From Reyranella sp. (GTDB taxonomy: Bacteria > Pseudomonadota > Alphaproteobacteria > Reyranellales > Reyranellaceae): a stretch of 64,000 bases of DNA. Positions within the stretch are counted from its first letter, which is position 1, and every line of letters begins with the position of its first letter. The translations under genes were made by a program, and so were the position numbers. The notes beneath the pieces are model-generated. The model worked only from the letters and a program-made list of their open reading frames with translations, was not told the origin of the DNA and did not search any database. Below, one piece after another: positions 1 through 7,436 of the stretch. The stretch spans positions 62,001 to 126,000 of the forward strand of contig JAIEOV010000022.1 in the NCBI GenBank assembly GCA_019750135.1, given 5' to 3'.

Positions 1-1083
1 CAGGATCGATGCGCCGATATTGTCGAGCAGGACAGCAAAGGCGAAGGGGGCCAGGGCCGACAGGAAGCGCGACGGCAAGCCGATAAGACCGAGACGATAG
101 CCGTAGTTCTCCGGTCCGAAGATCGCCAGCGGCACGGTGCCGCGCGCGATCGTGAGGATGCCATTGCCGGAGCCGTGCAGCACGGCAAAGGCGCTCGACG
201 CCACGCTGCCACCCGCGATCAAGAGAACGGCCACCCCGATTGGATGGGTGAGCGAGGCCAGGCGTGCCGTGATCAGGGGGTGCAAACGCGACAGCGGTCC
301 CGCCTCGAGCAGCCGTGCCCCGACCTGGGCGGGCCCGATCAGCGCGCCAGCCGCGATCGCCTGCGTCGTCGATGCGCCGGCTGCCTCCATGATGCGCGGG
401 AAATGCGCGGCCATGCCCGCCGTCACCACCCATGCGGCGGCGAAGGCAAGGCCGAGCAGGATCATCGGCCGGTCGAGGGGCACCGGCTTGTCGGTGGCGT
501 GCTTCTCGCTCACGGCCATGCTCGGCCGCGGCAGGCACCAGTAGTTCAGTGGGAGGGCGACGAAGAAATGCAGCGCTGCCCAGGCAAGGCAGGTATCGCG
601 CCAACCGATCGTCGATGCGCCCCATGCCGTAAGCGGCCAGCCGATGGTGCTGGCGAAGCCGGCGAACAGCGTGATGCCGGTGATGGCGCCGCGCGCACTG
701 TTGCCGTAGATGCGGCCCAGCACCGCGAAGGCCGCGTCATAAAGGCCAATGCCCATGCCGATCCCGAGGACGATCCAGGCGAGCTGGAGGACGAGCAGGG
801 ACTGCCCGACAGCGAGCAGGACCAGTCCGCCAGCGAACAGGAGGTTGGAGACGGCCAGCACGGCATTGCCGCTGCCGCGATCGATCAGCCGCCCGGCGCG
901 CGGGCCCAGCAGCGCCGAAATGATCAGCGATGCGGAAAAGCTCGCGTACAGCCAGGTGGTCGATGTTCCGGTGTCGCGCGCAATATCGTCGGCCAGGATG
1001 GCCGGCAGGTAGTAGCTCGACGCCCAGGCGAGCGTCTGCGTCGAGCCCAGCACGGTGATCGTCGAAAGGCGACCTTTATCCAT
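1..1083 (-). CDS. MFS transporter (3' end beyond window)
   Basis: Reading the minus strand from the ATG at 1083 gives one open frame to the window edge, so the C-terminus is missing. It starts MDKGRLSTITVLGSTQTLAW and consists of successive hydrophobic helices with an RLIDRG loop typical of the cytoplasmic loop between helices 2 and 3 of major facilitator proteins. It is an inner-membrane carrier of unknown substrate. The start lies 12 bases after the stop of a second MFS gene, so the two are probably co-transcribed downstream of the ArsO-like flavoprotein. That context suggests a role in exporting an arsenic or antimony species, but nothing in the sequence fixes the substrate. Confidence 0.8.
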   Translation of the reverse strand, partial: MDKGRLSTITVLGSTQTLAWASSYYLPAILADDIARDTGTSTTWLYASFSASLIISALLGPRAGRLIDRGSGNAVLAVSNLLFAGGLVLLAVGQSLLVLQLAWIVLGIGMGIGLYDAAFAVLGRIYGNSARGAITGITLFAGFASTIGWPLTAWGASTIGWRDTCLAWAALHFFVALPLNYWCLPRPSMAVSEKHATDKPVPLDRPMILLGLAFAAAWVVTAGMAAHFPRIMEAAGASTTQAIAAGALIGPAQVGARLLEAGPLSRLHPLITARLASLTHPIGVAVLLIAGGSVASSAFAVLHGSGNGILTIARGTVPLAIFGPENYGYRLGLIGLPSRFLSALAPFAFAVLLDNIGASIL

Positions 1084-1095
1084 CGAGTACGTCCA

Positions 1096-2328
1096 TCAGG
1101 CTGGCGACCTTGGACGCTCGCGCAGGCTCTGCACGCCCAGCACGGCACCGCACAGGGTCAGGCCCAGGAAGATCCAGTAGGCCGCGGTCGGCGACCACAG
1201 CAGCGGCAATGGCCCGATGGCGGCGCCGGAAACGCCGACTACGAAGGTTGTGCCCTTGATGGTTCCGAGATGCGCGGTGCCGAAGGACTCTGCCAGGCCG
1301 GAAGAATGCACGACCTGCAGCATGCCGATCATGGCGCCGAGCGTGACGGCGTAGACGAGACCATCGCCCAGCCCTGGCGCGAGCATCACCGAGAGGACCG
1401 ACGCCGCCAGCATGGCAAGGCCGAGCAGCCCGACCGGGCGCGCGCCGAAGCGATCGACCAGCATGCCTGTCGCCAGGGTGGCCACGGCCTGCATGGTCGT
1501 CACGGCGCCCAGCAGGGCGATGGCTTGCGAACGGCCGAGGCCCGCGTTGGACATCCCCCGCACGTGATCGAGCAGCAGCGCGGTATTGACCGCATTCACC
1601 AGCAGCGTGATTGCCGTCAGGTACCAGAACGCGGTGGTATAGGCCGCCTGACCGAGCGTCAGCCCGTCGCCGACGTTGGCCGAGACGCTGCGTCCGGGGC
1701 GACCGAAGTCGCGGTCGGCGGTGTCGGCCGGGCGATTGCGGTACAGGGCCAGGCCCACCGGCATCATGACGGCGAAGACGCCGGCACCGAGCGTGAGGTA
1801 AGCGGTGCGCCAACCGTCGGACTGGATGATGCCTTCGGCAAAGGGCGGCACGATCAATCCGCCGATCGCCATGCCCATCAGGGTCAAGGCGATGATGCGG
1901 CCGCGGAAGCGGTCGAACCACAGATTGACCATCTGGTTGCTGACGAGGCTGAGGCCGGCGATGGCGGCGGCGCGCAGCAGTACGAAGCCTGCGGCCAGCG
2001 ACCAGGCGTTCCAGGCGACGCTCATGACGCCGCAGGCAATGGTGAGCGCGACCACAATCGGCACGATCAGGCGACGCGGCCCGAACCGGTCGACCAGCCG
2101 GCCGATGGCGGGAGCGGTCAGGATGCCGAGGAAGGTGCCGATGCTGTAGAGCAGCAGCACATGCTCGCGCGCCAGGCCGAGGTCGGCGGCGATGGGATCG
2201 ATGAACGAGGAGACGCCGACCGTCTGCCCGGGCGTCGTCGCGAAGATGCCGACGAGTGCGGCAAACGCTACGAGCGCGCCGGTCAGGCCGGGCGAGCGAA
2301 CACGCGGGCTGGCGACGACGGCTTCCAC
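1096..2328 (-). CDS. MFS transporter, possible arsenical exporter
   Basis: A 410-residue protein with about twelve hydrophobic segments and the MFS signature GRLVDRFGPRR between helices 2 and 3. A second RFGAR loop marks the start of the C-terminal half, so both six-helix bundles are present. It lies 24 bases downstream of the ArsO-like flavoprotein gene, on the same strand, and immediately upstream of another MFS gene. MFS pumps such as ArsK occur in ars clusters, and the position fits such a role. That is inference from neighbours: the general fold is certain, the substrate is not. Confidence 0.85.
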   Translation of the reverse strand: MEAVVASPRVRSPGLTGALVAFAALVGIFATTPGQTVGVSSFIDPIAADLGLAREHVLLLYSIGTFLGILTAPAIGRLVDRFGPRRLIVPIVVALTIACGVMSVAWNAWSLAAGFVLLRAAAIAGLSLVSNQMVNLWFDRFRGRIIALTLMGMAIGGLIVPPFAEGIIQSDGWRTAYLTLGAGVFAVMMPVGLALYRNRPADTADRDFGRPGRSVSANVGDGLTLGQAAYTTAFWYLTAITLLVNAVNTALLLDHVRGMSNAGLGRSQAIALLGAVTTMQAVATLATGMLVDRFGARPVGLLGLAMLAASVLSVMLAPGLGDGLVYAVTLGAMIGMLQVVHSSGLAESFGTAHLGTIKGTTFVVGVSGAAIGPLPLLWSPTAAYWIFLGLTLCGAVLGVQSLRERPRSPA

Positions 2329-2352
2329 TTGGTCATCCGCAGGTCTGCGGCC

Positions 2353-3762
2353 TCAGCAGCCGCAGCCTTTCTTGCCTTCCTGCTTGGCCTTCACGTCGGC
2401 CACGCAGCAGCCGCTCGGCGTCGCGGCGGTCTTCGGTTCCGGCGCCGGGCCGCCGCAGCACCCTGCGGCGCTGGCATCCAGCTCGGCGAGATTGGTCTCC
2501 GGACCGGGGCCCGAGCAGACGCCGGTCTCGGGCAGCACGAGCTCGACGCGCGCGGCAGCCTCGTGGTCGCCGGCGATCTCGGCCACGATCGAGCGGACCT
2601 GCTCGTAGCCCGTCAGCATCAGGAAGGTCGGCGCACGGCCGTAGCTCTTCATGCCGGCGAAGTAGAAGCCGGGTTCGGGCTGGGCGAGCTCCTTCGCGCC
2701 GTGCGGGCGCACCGTGCCGCAGCTGTGGATGTTGGGATCTATCAGCGGCGCCAGGATCGGCGGGCATTCGACGGCGGGATCGAGCGACAGCCGCACTTCG
2801 CGCAGGAAGTCGAAGTCCGGGCGGAAGCCCGTCGCCACCACCAGCTCGTCGACGGCGACGAAACGGCCGCAGCACGAAGAGCCCGCGCCGATGCGCAGCT
2901 TGTCGCCGTCGCGGCCGATGTGCGACACGCGGAAGCCGGTCTCGACGCAGATCTTGCCGTCCATCACCAGCTTGGCGAAGGCTGCACCCAGGGCGCCGCG
3001 CGCGGCGAGCTTGTCGTTGGCGCCGCCGCCGAACGCCTTCTCGGGCTTGTCGCCGCGCAGCAGCCAGATGACCTCGGTTCCCGGCGCCTCTTCCTTGAGG
3101 CGCACGAGGTCGATCAGCGTGCCGATCGCCGAGTGGCCGGCACCCAGCACCGCGACGGTGCGGCCGGCATAGCGGCCGCGCTCGCGGCCCAGCACGTCGG
3201 GCATGCCGTAGGCGATGTGGTCCTGCGCCTCGCGCTCGCCGATTGCCGGCAGGCCGTCAGCGCCGGCCGGATTGGGCGAGAACCAGGTGCCGGTGGCGTC
3301 GATCACCGCGTCGGCCTTGAGCTGCTCCGGGCCTTTGCCGTTCTGGTAGCGGATGGTGAAGGGCTCGAAGGCACGGCCATTGCTCTTCATCTTGTCGAAG
3401 CCGGTTCGGCCGACACTGGTCACCATGCTGCTGGTGCGGATGTGGTCCTTGAGCGGCGTGCGCGTCGCCAGCGGCTCGAGGTATTGGGCCAGGAGCTCGC
3501 CACCCGTTGGATACTGGTCAGGCGGCGGCGAGTTCCAGCCGGCGGCCGTCAGCAGGCGCTCCGACGCCTTGTCGATGGCGTATTCCCAGGGCGAGAACAG
3601 CGGCACGTGGCTCCACTGCCGCACGGCATGCCCGACCTGCGGCCCGGCTTCGAGCACGACGGGCTCCATGCCACGTTCCAGCACGTGAGCGGCGGCGGCG
3701 AGCCCCACGGGGCCTGCACCCAGGATGGCGACGGTCTTCGGCTTGTTCAGCGAGTCGGGCAT
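2353..3762 (-). CDS. arsO: ArsO-like FAD/NAD(P)-dependent flavoprotein with Cys-rich tail
   Basis: A 469-residue two-dinucleotide-binding-domain flavoprotein. The FAD motif GAGPVG is at residues 15-20, a second Rossmann motif GAGHSAIG is near 207-214, and an ATGF motif is near 310-313. The layout resembles flavin monooxygenases and thioredoxin-reductase-like oxidoreductases that recur in ars operons and are often called ArsO. The last 55 residues form an unusual tail with C416, C435-C436, C452-C453, C467 and C469, which could bind As(III) or another soft metal. The gene follows arsR, with 50 bases between the arsR stop and this start, and precedes two MFS genes. The reaction is not established from sequence; oxidation or handling of an arsenical is inferred from context. 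Confidence 0.8.
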   Translation of the reverse strand: MPDSLNKPKTVAILGAGPVGLAAAAHVLERGMEPVVLEAGPQVGHAVRQWSHVPLFSPWEYAIDKASERLLTAAGWNSPPPDQYPTGGELLAQYLEPLATRTPLKDHIRTSSMVTSVGRTGFDKMKSNGRAFEPFTIRYQNGKGPEQLKADAVIDATGTWFSPNPAGADGLPAIGEREAQDHIAYGMPDVLGRERGRYAGRTVAVLGAGHSAIGTLIDLVRLKEEAPGTEVIWLLRGDKPEKAFGGGANDKLAARGALGAAFAKLVMDGKICVETGFRVSHIGRDGDKLRIGAGSSCCGRFVAVDELVVATGFRPDFDFLREVRLSLDPAVECPPILAPLIDPNIHSCGTVRPHGAKELAQPEPGFYFAGMKSYGRAPTFLMLTGYEQVRSIVAEIAGDHEAAARVELVLPETGVCSGPGPETNLAELDASAAGCCGGPAPEPKTAATPSGCCVADVKAKQEGKKGCGC

Positions 3763-3812
3763 GGCGTTACTCCAGTTCTCCTAGAATCATCGAAATATCG
3801 GGGCAAAAAAAC

Positions 3813-4142
3813 TCACGCGGCTCTGGTCACCTTCAACACGGCGTCGGTCGGGCAGGAGCCCTCGGCGCAGCATTCCTCGGCCATGTACTCGATCAGGCCG
3901 CGCATCATGTTGTAGTTGGTGTGGCAGATCAGGGTGGTGCCCTCGCGCGTCTGGGTGACGAGGCCGACAGCAACCAGGGCCTTGAGGTGATGCGAGAGAG
4001 TCGAGGCGGCGACGTCCAGGCGCTCCTGCAGGCGCCCCACCGCCATGCCCTCTTCGCCCGCCCGCACCAGGGTGCGGTAAATCTTCAGCCGGGTCGGGTT
4101 GCCCAGGGCTTCGAGGCGGGCGGCGGCATCGTCGAGCTTCAT
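3813..4142 (-). CDS. arsR: ArsR-family metalloregulator
   Basis: A 109-residue winged-helix repressor of the ArsR/SmtB type. The helix-turn-helix covers about residues 45-67, including STLSHHLKAL. A C-terminal cysteine cluster, C91, C92 and C97 (AEECCAEGSC), is a plausible As(III)/Sb(III) sensing site; C73 in LICH is a further candidate. Such repressors release DNA when the metalloid binds. A near-perfect 20-bp palindrome at 4183-4202 lies about 40 bases upstream of the ATG and is the likely autoregulatory operator. Downstream on the same strand come the flavoprotein and two MFS genes, presumably one metalloid-induced operon. Confidence 0.92.
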   Translation of the reverse strand: MKLDDAAARLEALGNPTRLKIYRTLVRAGEEGMAVGRLQERLDVAASTLSHHLKALVAVGLVTQTREGTTLICHTNYNMMRGLIEYMAEECCAEGSCPTDAVLKVTRAA

Positions 4143-4182
4143 GCCGACAATCTGGGATGAGCCCTCACGAATGTCAAACGGT

Positions 4183-4202
4183 ATTTCCGGAATATTCGAA
4201 AT
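4183..4202. promoter_or_regulatory. ArsR operator candidate (20-bp palindrome)
   Basis: ATTTCCGGAATATTCGAAAT is palindromic except at one symmetric pair. It sits just upstream of arsR and contains the ATTCGA half-site also found before the ACR3 gene and the arsR-arsC fusion. It lies between the 3' end of the tauE gene and the arsR start, so it can only control arsR and genes below it. Confidence 0.6.
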
Positions 4203-4217
4203 AAAGACGAGCGCGCG

Positions 4218-5027
4218 TCATTTGTGGCGCCAGACCTTGTAGGCACTGATCAGCAGGATCGCCGCCAGCACGGGCAGCAGCACGAAGCCCGGGACGATGC
4301 CCAGCAGCAGCGCCCCGACCAGGCTGCCGGCGATCGAGCCGGCGGCCATCACGATCACGAACCAGCGATTGCGCCCCAGTACGACGAAGGTGCTGTCGCG
4401 GCTGTAGCGGGCGAAGCCGACCAGCATGGTCGGCAAGCTGACGGCAAGCGACAGGCTGCCGGCGAGCTTCACGTCGGCGCCGAACAGCAGGATCAGGGTG
4501 GGGATCAGGAGTTCGCCGCCGGCCACGCCCAGCAACGAGGCCACGACGCCGATGACGAAGCCCGCTGCCACGCCGGCCACCACCTGGGCCGTTCCGGTGA
4601 GCAGCGGCCGGCCCGATCCTTCCGCGCCATGACCAACCAGCAGCACGCCGGCGATCACGATCAGCAAGACGGCAATGACTCGATACAGCGTCTCCGAGCG
4701 CAGGCGGGTCGCCCACGCCGCGCCGACCCAGGCGCCCAGGAGACTGCCCGCCAGCAGGTTCGCTATGATCATCCAGTGCCCGGCGATGGCCGAGAAGGAG
4801 ATCGTTGCGGTGCGCAGCGGCAAGGCCGAGGCCACGACGATCAGGCTCATCGCCTTGTTGACGATGACGGCTTCCAAGGGGCCGAAGCGGAAGGGACCAA
4901 GCAGTAGAGGCAGCCGGAACTCGGCACCGCCCAAGCCGATGAGCCCGCCCAGCGCGCCGATGCCCATGCCGCCGAGAAAAGCACCTGGCCCAGCCCTGCG
5001 GCTCAAGTCACCATCGGTTGACGTCAT
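4218..5027 (-). CDS. TauE/SafE-family sulfite exporter-like permease
   Basis: A 269-residue polytopic membrane protein with about eight hydrophobic helices. It has the glycine-rich start seen in TauE/SafE (DUF81) permeases (GIGALGGLIGLGGAEFRLPLL) and a second internal repeat beginning GVVASLLGVAGGELLIPTLI. Members move sulfite, sulfoacetate or other organosulfonates across the inner membrane. It lies between arsR and the truncated merR on the same strand. Such permeases recur in metal and arsenic islands, but no role in arsenic export can be claimed. The ATG at 5027 is the first sensible start. Confidence 0.85.
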   Translation of the reverse strand: MTSTDGDLSRRAGPGAFLGGMGIGALGGLIGLGGAEFRLPLLLGPFRFGPLEAVIVNKAMSLIVVASALPLRTATISFSAIAGHWMIIANLLAGSLLGAWVGAAWATRLRSETLYRVIAVLLIVIAGVLLVGHGAEGSGRPLLTGTAQVVAGVAAGFVIGVVASLLGVAGGELLIPTLILLFGADVKLAGSLSLAVSLPTMLVGFARYSRDSTFVVLGRNRWFVIVMAAGSIAGSLVGALLLGIVPGFVLLPVLAAILLISAYKVWRHK

Positions 5028-5121
5028 GGTCGCTCGTTATTTCCAATCAAATACGACGCTAGCAGACGATCGGTGCGAAGGCGAACGATGATGTCGCTCG
5101 ACGCTAAACGGGTTGCTCGCC

Positions 5122-5505
5122 TCACGTTGCAGCGTTCGTCAGGCTTTCCAGCAACGGGCAGGCCGGCAGGTTGCCATCGGCACAAGCACCTACCAAGTCG
5201 ACCAGAACCCGTTCCATGCGATGCAGATCGCTAAGCTTCGAGCGAACCTCGGCCAGGTGCGTCGCTGCAATGTCCCTGACGCGGCGGCACGACCGAGACT
5301 TGCCGTCTGCCAGGTCGAGCAGGCGGCGAACATCGTCGAGTGAAAAGCCAAGGTCGCGGGCTCGACGAATGAAGGCCAGTCGCTCGACATCGGCCAGCCG
5401 ATAGAGCCGATATCCGCCCGCCGTACGAGCCGGCTTGGCCAGCAAACCGATGCGTTCGTAGTAGCGGATCGTTTCGACGTTACGAGTGCACGTCGTGCAA
5501 GACAC
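5122..5505 (-). CDS. merR: MerR-family regulator, Hg-type, N-terminally truncated
   Basis: From NVETIRYYERIGLL onward this is a MerR family protein. It keeps the three cysteines characteristic of mercury-type MerR in the right order and spacing (C73; C108 in GACADG; C116 in ACPLL) and the long dimerisation helix. Intact MerR has about 20 residues before NVETIR, including the first helix of the DNA-binding domain. Here only MSCTTCTR can be read from a GTG at 5505, and those bases belong to the opposing GDCCVxC coding sequence. The gene has therefore lost its N-terminus at about 5481 and probably cannot bind an operator. It is annotated as a coding sequence because the remainder is open, but it is most likely a decaying remnant of a mer locus. 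Confidence 0.75.
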   Translation of the reverse strand: MSCTTCTRNVETIRYYERIGLLAKPARTAGGYRLYRLADVERLAFIRRARDLGFSLDDVRRLLDLADGKSRSCRRVRDIAATHLAEVRSKLSDLHRMERVLVDLVGACADGNLPACPLLESLTNAAT

Positions 5506-5612
5506 TGCTCAAGCCAAAGCGCGGCGACTGTTGCGTATTTTGCTCCTACGGCTCCGTCCCCTGCCCGCCGATCCAGGAAGGCAAAGGCGACGATTGCTGC
5601 CGCGCAGACTAG
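5482..5612 (+). pseudogene. GDCCVxC-domain protein remnant (5'-truncated)
   Basis: The plus strand encodes YECTSCKTLLKPKR followed by GDCCVFCSYGSVPCPPIQ and a short DDCC tail, ending in TAG at 5610-5612. This matches the C-terminal two thirds of the small GDCCVxC (seleno)protein family found with mercury and metal genes. The N-terminal half, normally carrying a further CPxCG pair, is absent. Upstream of 5481 the frame runs into antisense merR sequence, with no start codon. All redox positions here are cysteine (TGT/TGC), with no UGA selenocysteine. The fragment has no translation start and is annotated as a remnant. Confidence 0.7.
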
Positions 5613-5772
5613 CCGGTCTGCAGCGGAGACAGATGATCGCGATCGCGACCGATGCAGGCGACATGCGCTCGGTGGAAACAAGACCGGGGGTCAATCGTCC
5701 CGTGAGCGTCGGTAACGCAGTCGTGGTTGCAAGAGGCCTGACAGAGCCGCGTGACCCTCGTATCCTTGCAAT

Positions 5773-6078
5773 GTGATCACCTTGGCCACCCGTTTCCTGT
5801 CGATGCTCGCCCTTGTGGGCGCGGCGCTGTGGGTCGCCTTTCCGGCCGTCGTCATGGCCTCGGCGAGCCCGGCGCACATGGAGGGCGAACCCTGCCCCTG
5901 CTGCGAGGGGAAGGCGGCCCTGGGTGGTGTCATCGCATGCCCGGGCTGTCAGGTTGGCACCCCAGCCGAGGCAGGGCTCCCGATTCCGACACGGACAGTT
6001 ACGACAGCTTGGCTGGGGGTGGTGACCGACTCGGTTACGGGCATTGATCCGTCTCCAGCGGAGCCTCCTCCGCGATGA
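5773..6078 (+). CDS. small secreted cysteine-motif protein, unknown function
   Basis: About 101 residues from a GTG at 5773. A signal peptide (residues 1 to about 30, ending VVMASASPA) is followed by CPCC near residue 42 and CPGC near residue 57, then a Pro/Thr-rich tail ending AEPPPR. The paired CxxC-type motifs suggest a periplasmic soft-metal-binding or redox protein. It lies downstream of the merR/GDCCVxC scar and 46 bases before another cysteine-rich peptide, and shares that peptide's terminator at 6264-6293. I do not recognise the family with certainty. The ATG at 5771 is out of frame, so GTG is the only nearby start. Confidence 0.5.
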   Translation: MITLATRFLSMLALVGAALWVAFPAVVMASASPAHMEGEPCPCCEGKAALGGVIACPGCQVGTPAEAGLPIPTRTVTTAWLGVVTDSVTGIDPSPAEPPPR

Positions 6079-6124
6079 CGAAGCCTCCGTAAGAACCCAA
6101 ATTGCTGAAACAACGGAGAACGTC

Positions 6125-6250
6125 ATGTTGCGTACAATTCTAGCGACACTCGTCCTGCTGTTCGCTTTCGGGGTGACGGCGCATGCGGCACAGCCTTGCT
6201 GTGACGATCAGCCGTGCTGCGAAGACGGCAGCCCCTGCTGCGACGAGTAA
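6125..6250 (+). CDS. 41-residue secreted CC-repeat peptide
   Basis: A short ORF with a good ribosome site (CGGAGAA, 5 bases before ATG 6125). It encodes a signal peptide (MLRTILATLVLLFAFGVTAHA) followed by a mature peptide of only about 20 residues. The mature part contains three CC pairs spaced by acidic residues (QPCCDDQPCCEDGSPCC). Six cysteines in so short a periplasmic peptide point to soft-metal chelation, metallothionein-like in composition but not homologous as far as can be seen. A strong terminator follows at once, which supports it being a real transcribed gene. The function is inferred. Confidence 0.6.
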   Translation: MLRTILATLVLLFAFGVTAHAAQPCCDDQPCCEDGSPCCDE

Positions 6251-6263
6251 CAGCCTATGGGAG

Positions 6264-6293
6264 CGCCCGCCCTTGGCGGGGCGGGCGTTTCTT
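6264..6293 (+). terminator. rho-independent terminator
   Basis: CGCCCGCCC (6264-6272), a six-base loop and GGGCGGGCG (6279-6287) form a perfect 9-bp GC stem followed by TTTCTT. It lies 13 bases after the stop of the CC-repeat peptide and ends the small plus-strand unit before the convergent ACR3 gene. Confidence 0.85.
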
Positions 6294-6317
6294 GTGACGC
6301 GCGATCGAGGCCTGCGT

Positions 6318-7379
6318 TCAGATCTTCGATGTCTTGGTGTCGCGATTCGCCACCGCCGCCCCTTCCTCGTACCAGTCCTTGCTGGCGTTCACGATCTTCA
6401 CCACCGACAGCATGACCGGCACCTCGATCAGCACGCCGACCACAGTGGCGAGCGCGGCGCCCGAGGAGAAGCCGAACAGGCTGATGGCGGCGGCGACGGC
6501 GAGCTCGAAGAAGTTGCTGGCGCCGATCAGGGCCGAGGGGGCAGCCACGCAATGCGCCTCGCCGGTCGCCCGGTTCAGGAGATAGGCCAAGCCCGAGTTG
6601 AAGTAGACCTGGATCAGGATCGGCACGGCCAGCAGGGCGATGATCAGCGGCTGGGAAATGATCTGCTCGCCCTGGAAGCCGAACAGCAGCACCAGCGTCG
6701 TCAGTAGCGCGACCAGCGAGATCGGCTGCAGCCGCGACAGCAGTGCGGTCAGTCCTGCCGTGCCCGCGCTGGCCAGCGCGCGACGGCGAATGACCTGTGC
6801 CAACAGCACGGGCACGACGATGTAGAGCCCGACCGACAGCAGCAGTGTCTCCCACGGCACCGTGATAGCCGAGAGGCCCAGCAACAGGCCGACGATGGGT
6901 GCGAAGGCGAACACCATGATCGTGTCGTTCAGCGCCACCTGCGTCAGGGTGAAGTCGGGCTCGCCGTTCGACAGGTTGCTCCACACGAACACCATGGCGG
7001 TGCAGGGCGCGGCCGCCAGCAATATGAGTCCCGCGATATAGCTGTCGATCTGGTCGGCCGGCAGCCAGGGCCGGAATAGATAGCCGATGAACAGCCAGCC
7101 CAGCAGCGCCATCGAGAACGGCTTGACCGCCCAGTTGATGAACAGCGTGACGCCGATGCCGCGCCAGTGCTCGCGCACCTTGCCGATGGCGGCGAAGTCG
7201 ACCTTCACCAGCATGGGGATGATCATCAGCCAGATCAGCACGGCGACCGGCAGGTTGACGTGCGCGACTTCGGCCGTGCCGATGGCGTGGAACAGGCCGG
7301 GGAACCAGTGCCCGAGCGCGATGCCGGCTACGATGCAGAGGGCGACCCAGAGGGTGAGGTAACGCTCGAAGAGCGACAT
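6318..7379 (-). CDS. acr3: ACR3-family arsenite efflux transporter
   Basis: A 353-residue carrier with ten hydrophobic helices and clear ACR3 features: the start FERYLTLWVALCIVAGIALG, the WAVKPFSMA region, and the conserved AAPCTAMVFVWSNLSNG segment carrying the essential cysteine of arsenite/proton exchange. It also has the late ALIGASNFFELAVAAAI helix. ACR3 expels As(OH)3 produced by arsenate reductase, and the ArsR-ArsC gene lies three genes upstream on the same strand. Its own operator-like palindrome at 7398-7415 lies 19 bases before the ATG, so it may be separately induced as well as read from arsJ. Confidence 0.95.
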   Translation of the reverse strand: MSLFERYLTLWVALCIVAGIALGHWFPGLFHAIGTAEVAHVNLPVAVLIWLMIIPMLVKVDFAAIGKVREHWRGIGVTLFINWAVKPFSMALLGWLFIGYLFRPWLPADQIDSYIAGLILLAAAPCTAMVFVWSNLSNGEPDFTLTQVALNDTIMVFAFAPIVGLLLGLSAITVPWETLLLSVGLYIVVPVLLAQVIRRRALASAGTAGLTALLSRLQPISLVALLTTLVLLFGFQGEQIISQPLIIALLAVPILIQVYFNSGLAYLLNRATGEAHCVAAPSALIGASNFFELAVAAAISLFGFSSGAALATVVGVLIEVPVMLSVVKIVNASKDWYEEGAAVANRDTKTSKI

Positions 7380-7397
7380 GCGGATTGGCTTTCAATA

Positions 7398-7415
7398 ATT
7401 CGATTGTTCTCGAAT
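7398..7415. promoter_or_regulatory. ArsR operator candidate upstream of ACR3
   Basis: ATTCGATTGTTCTCGAAT is an inverted repeat (ATTCGA, six bases, TCGAAT) in the short gap between arsJ and the ACR3 start. It shares the ATTCGA half-site with the sites at 4183-4202 and 10571-10590. Confidence 0.6.
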
Positions 7416-7436
7416 AATAGAATGTTGGACGGTCGG

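Noticed and set aside
175..3915. A 1246-codon open frame on the plus strand opposite the MFS and ArsO-like genes
   Set aside because: It is antisense to three genes with clear family motifs, is rich in Arg/Gly/His with no domain, and is a product of high GC content.
5482..5612. Possible selenoprotein, because the GDCCVxC family has selenocysteine members
   Set aside because: All key positions here are TGT/TGC and no in-frame TGA lies in the motif, so there is no selenocysteine signal.
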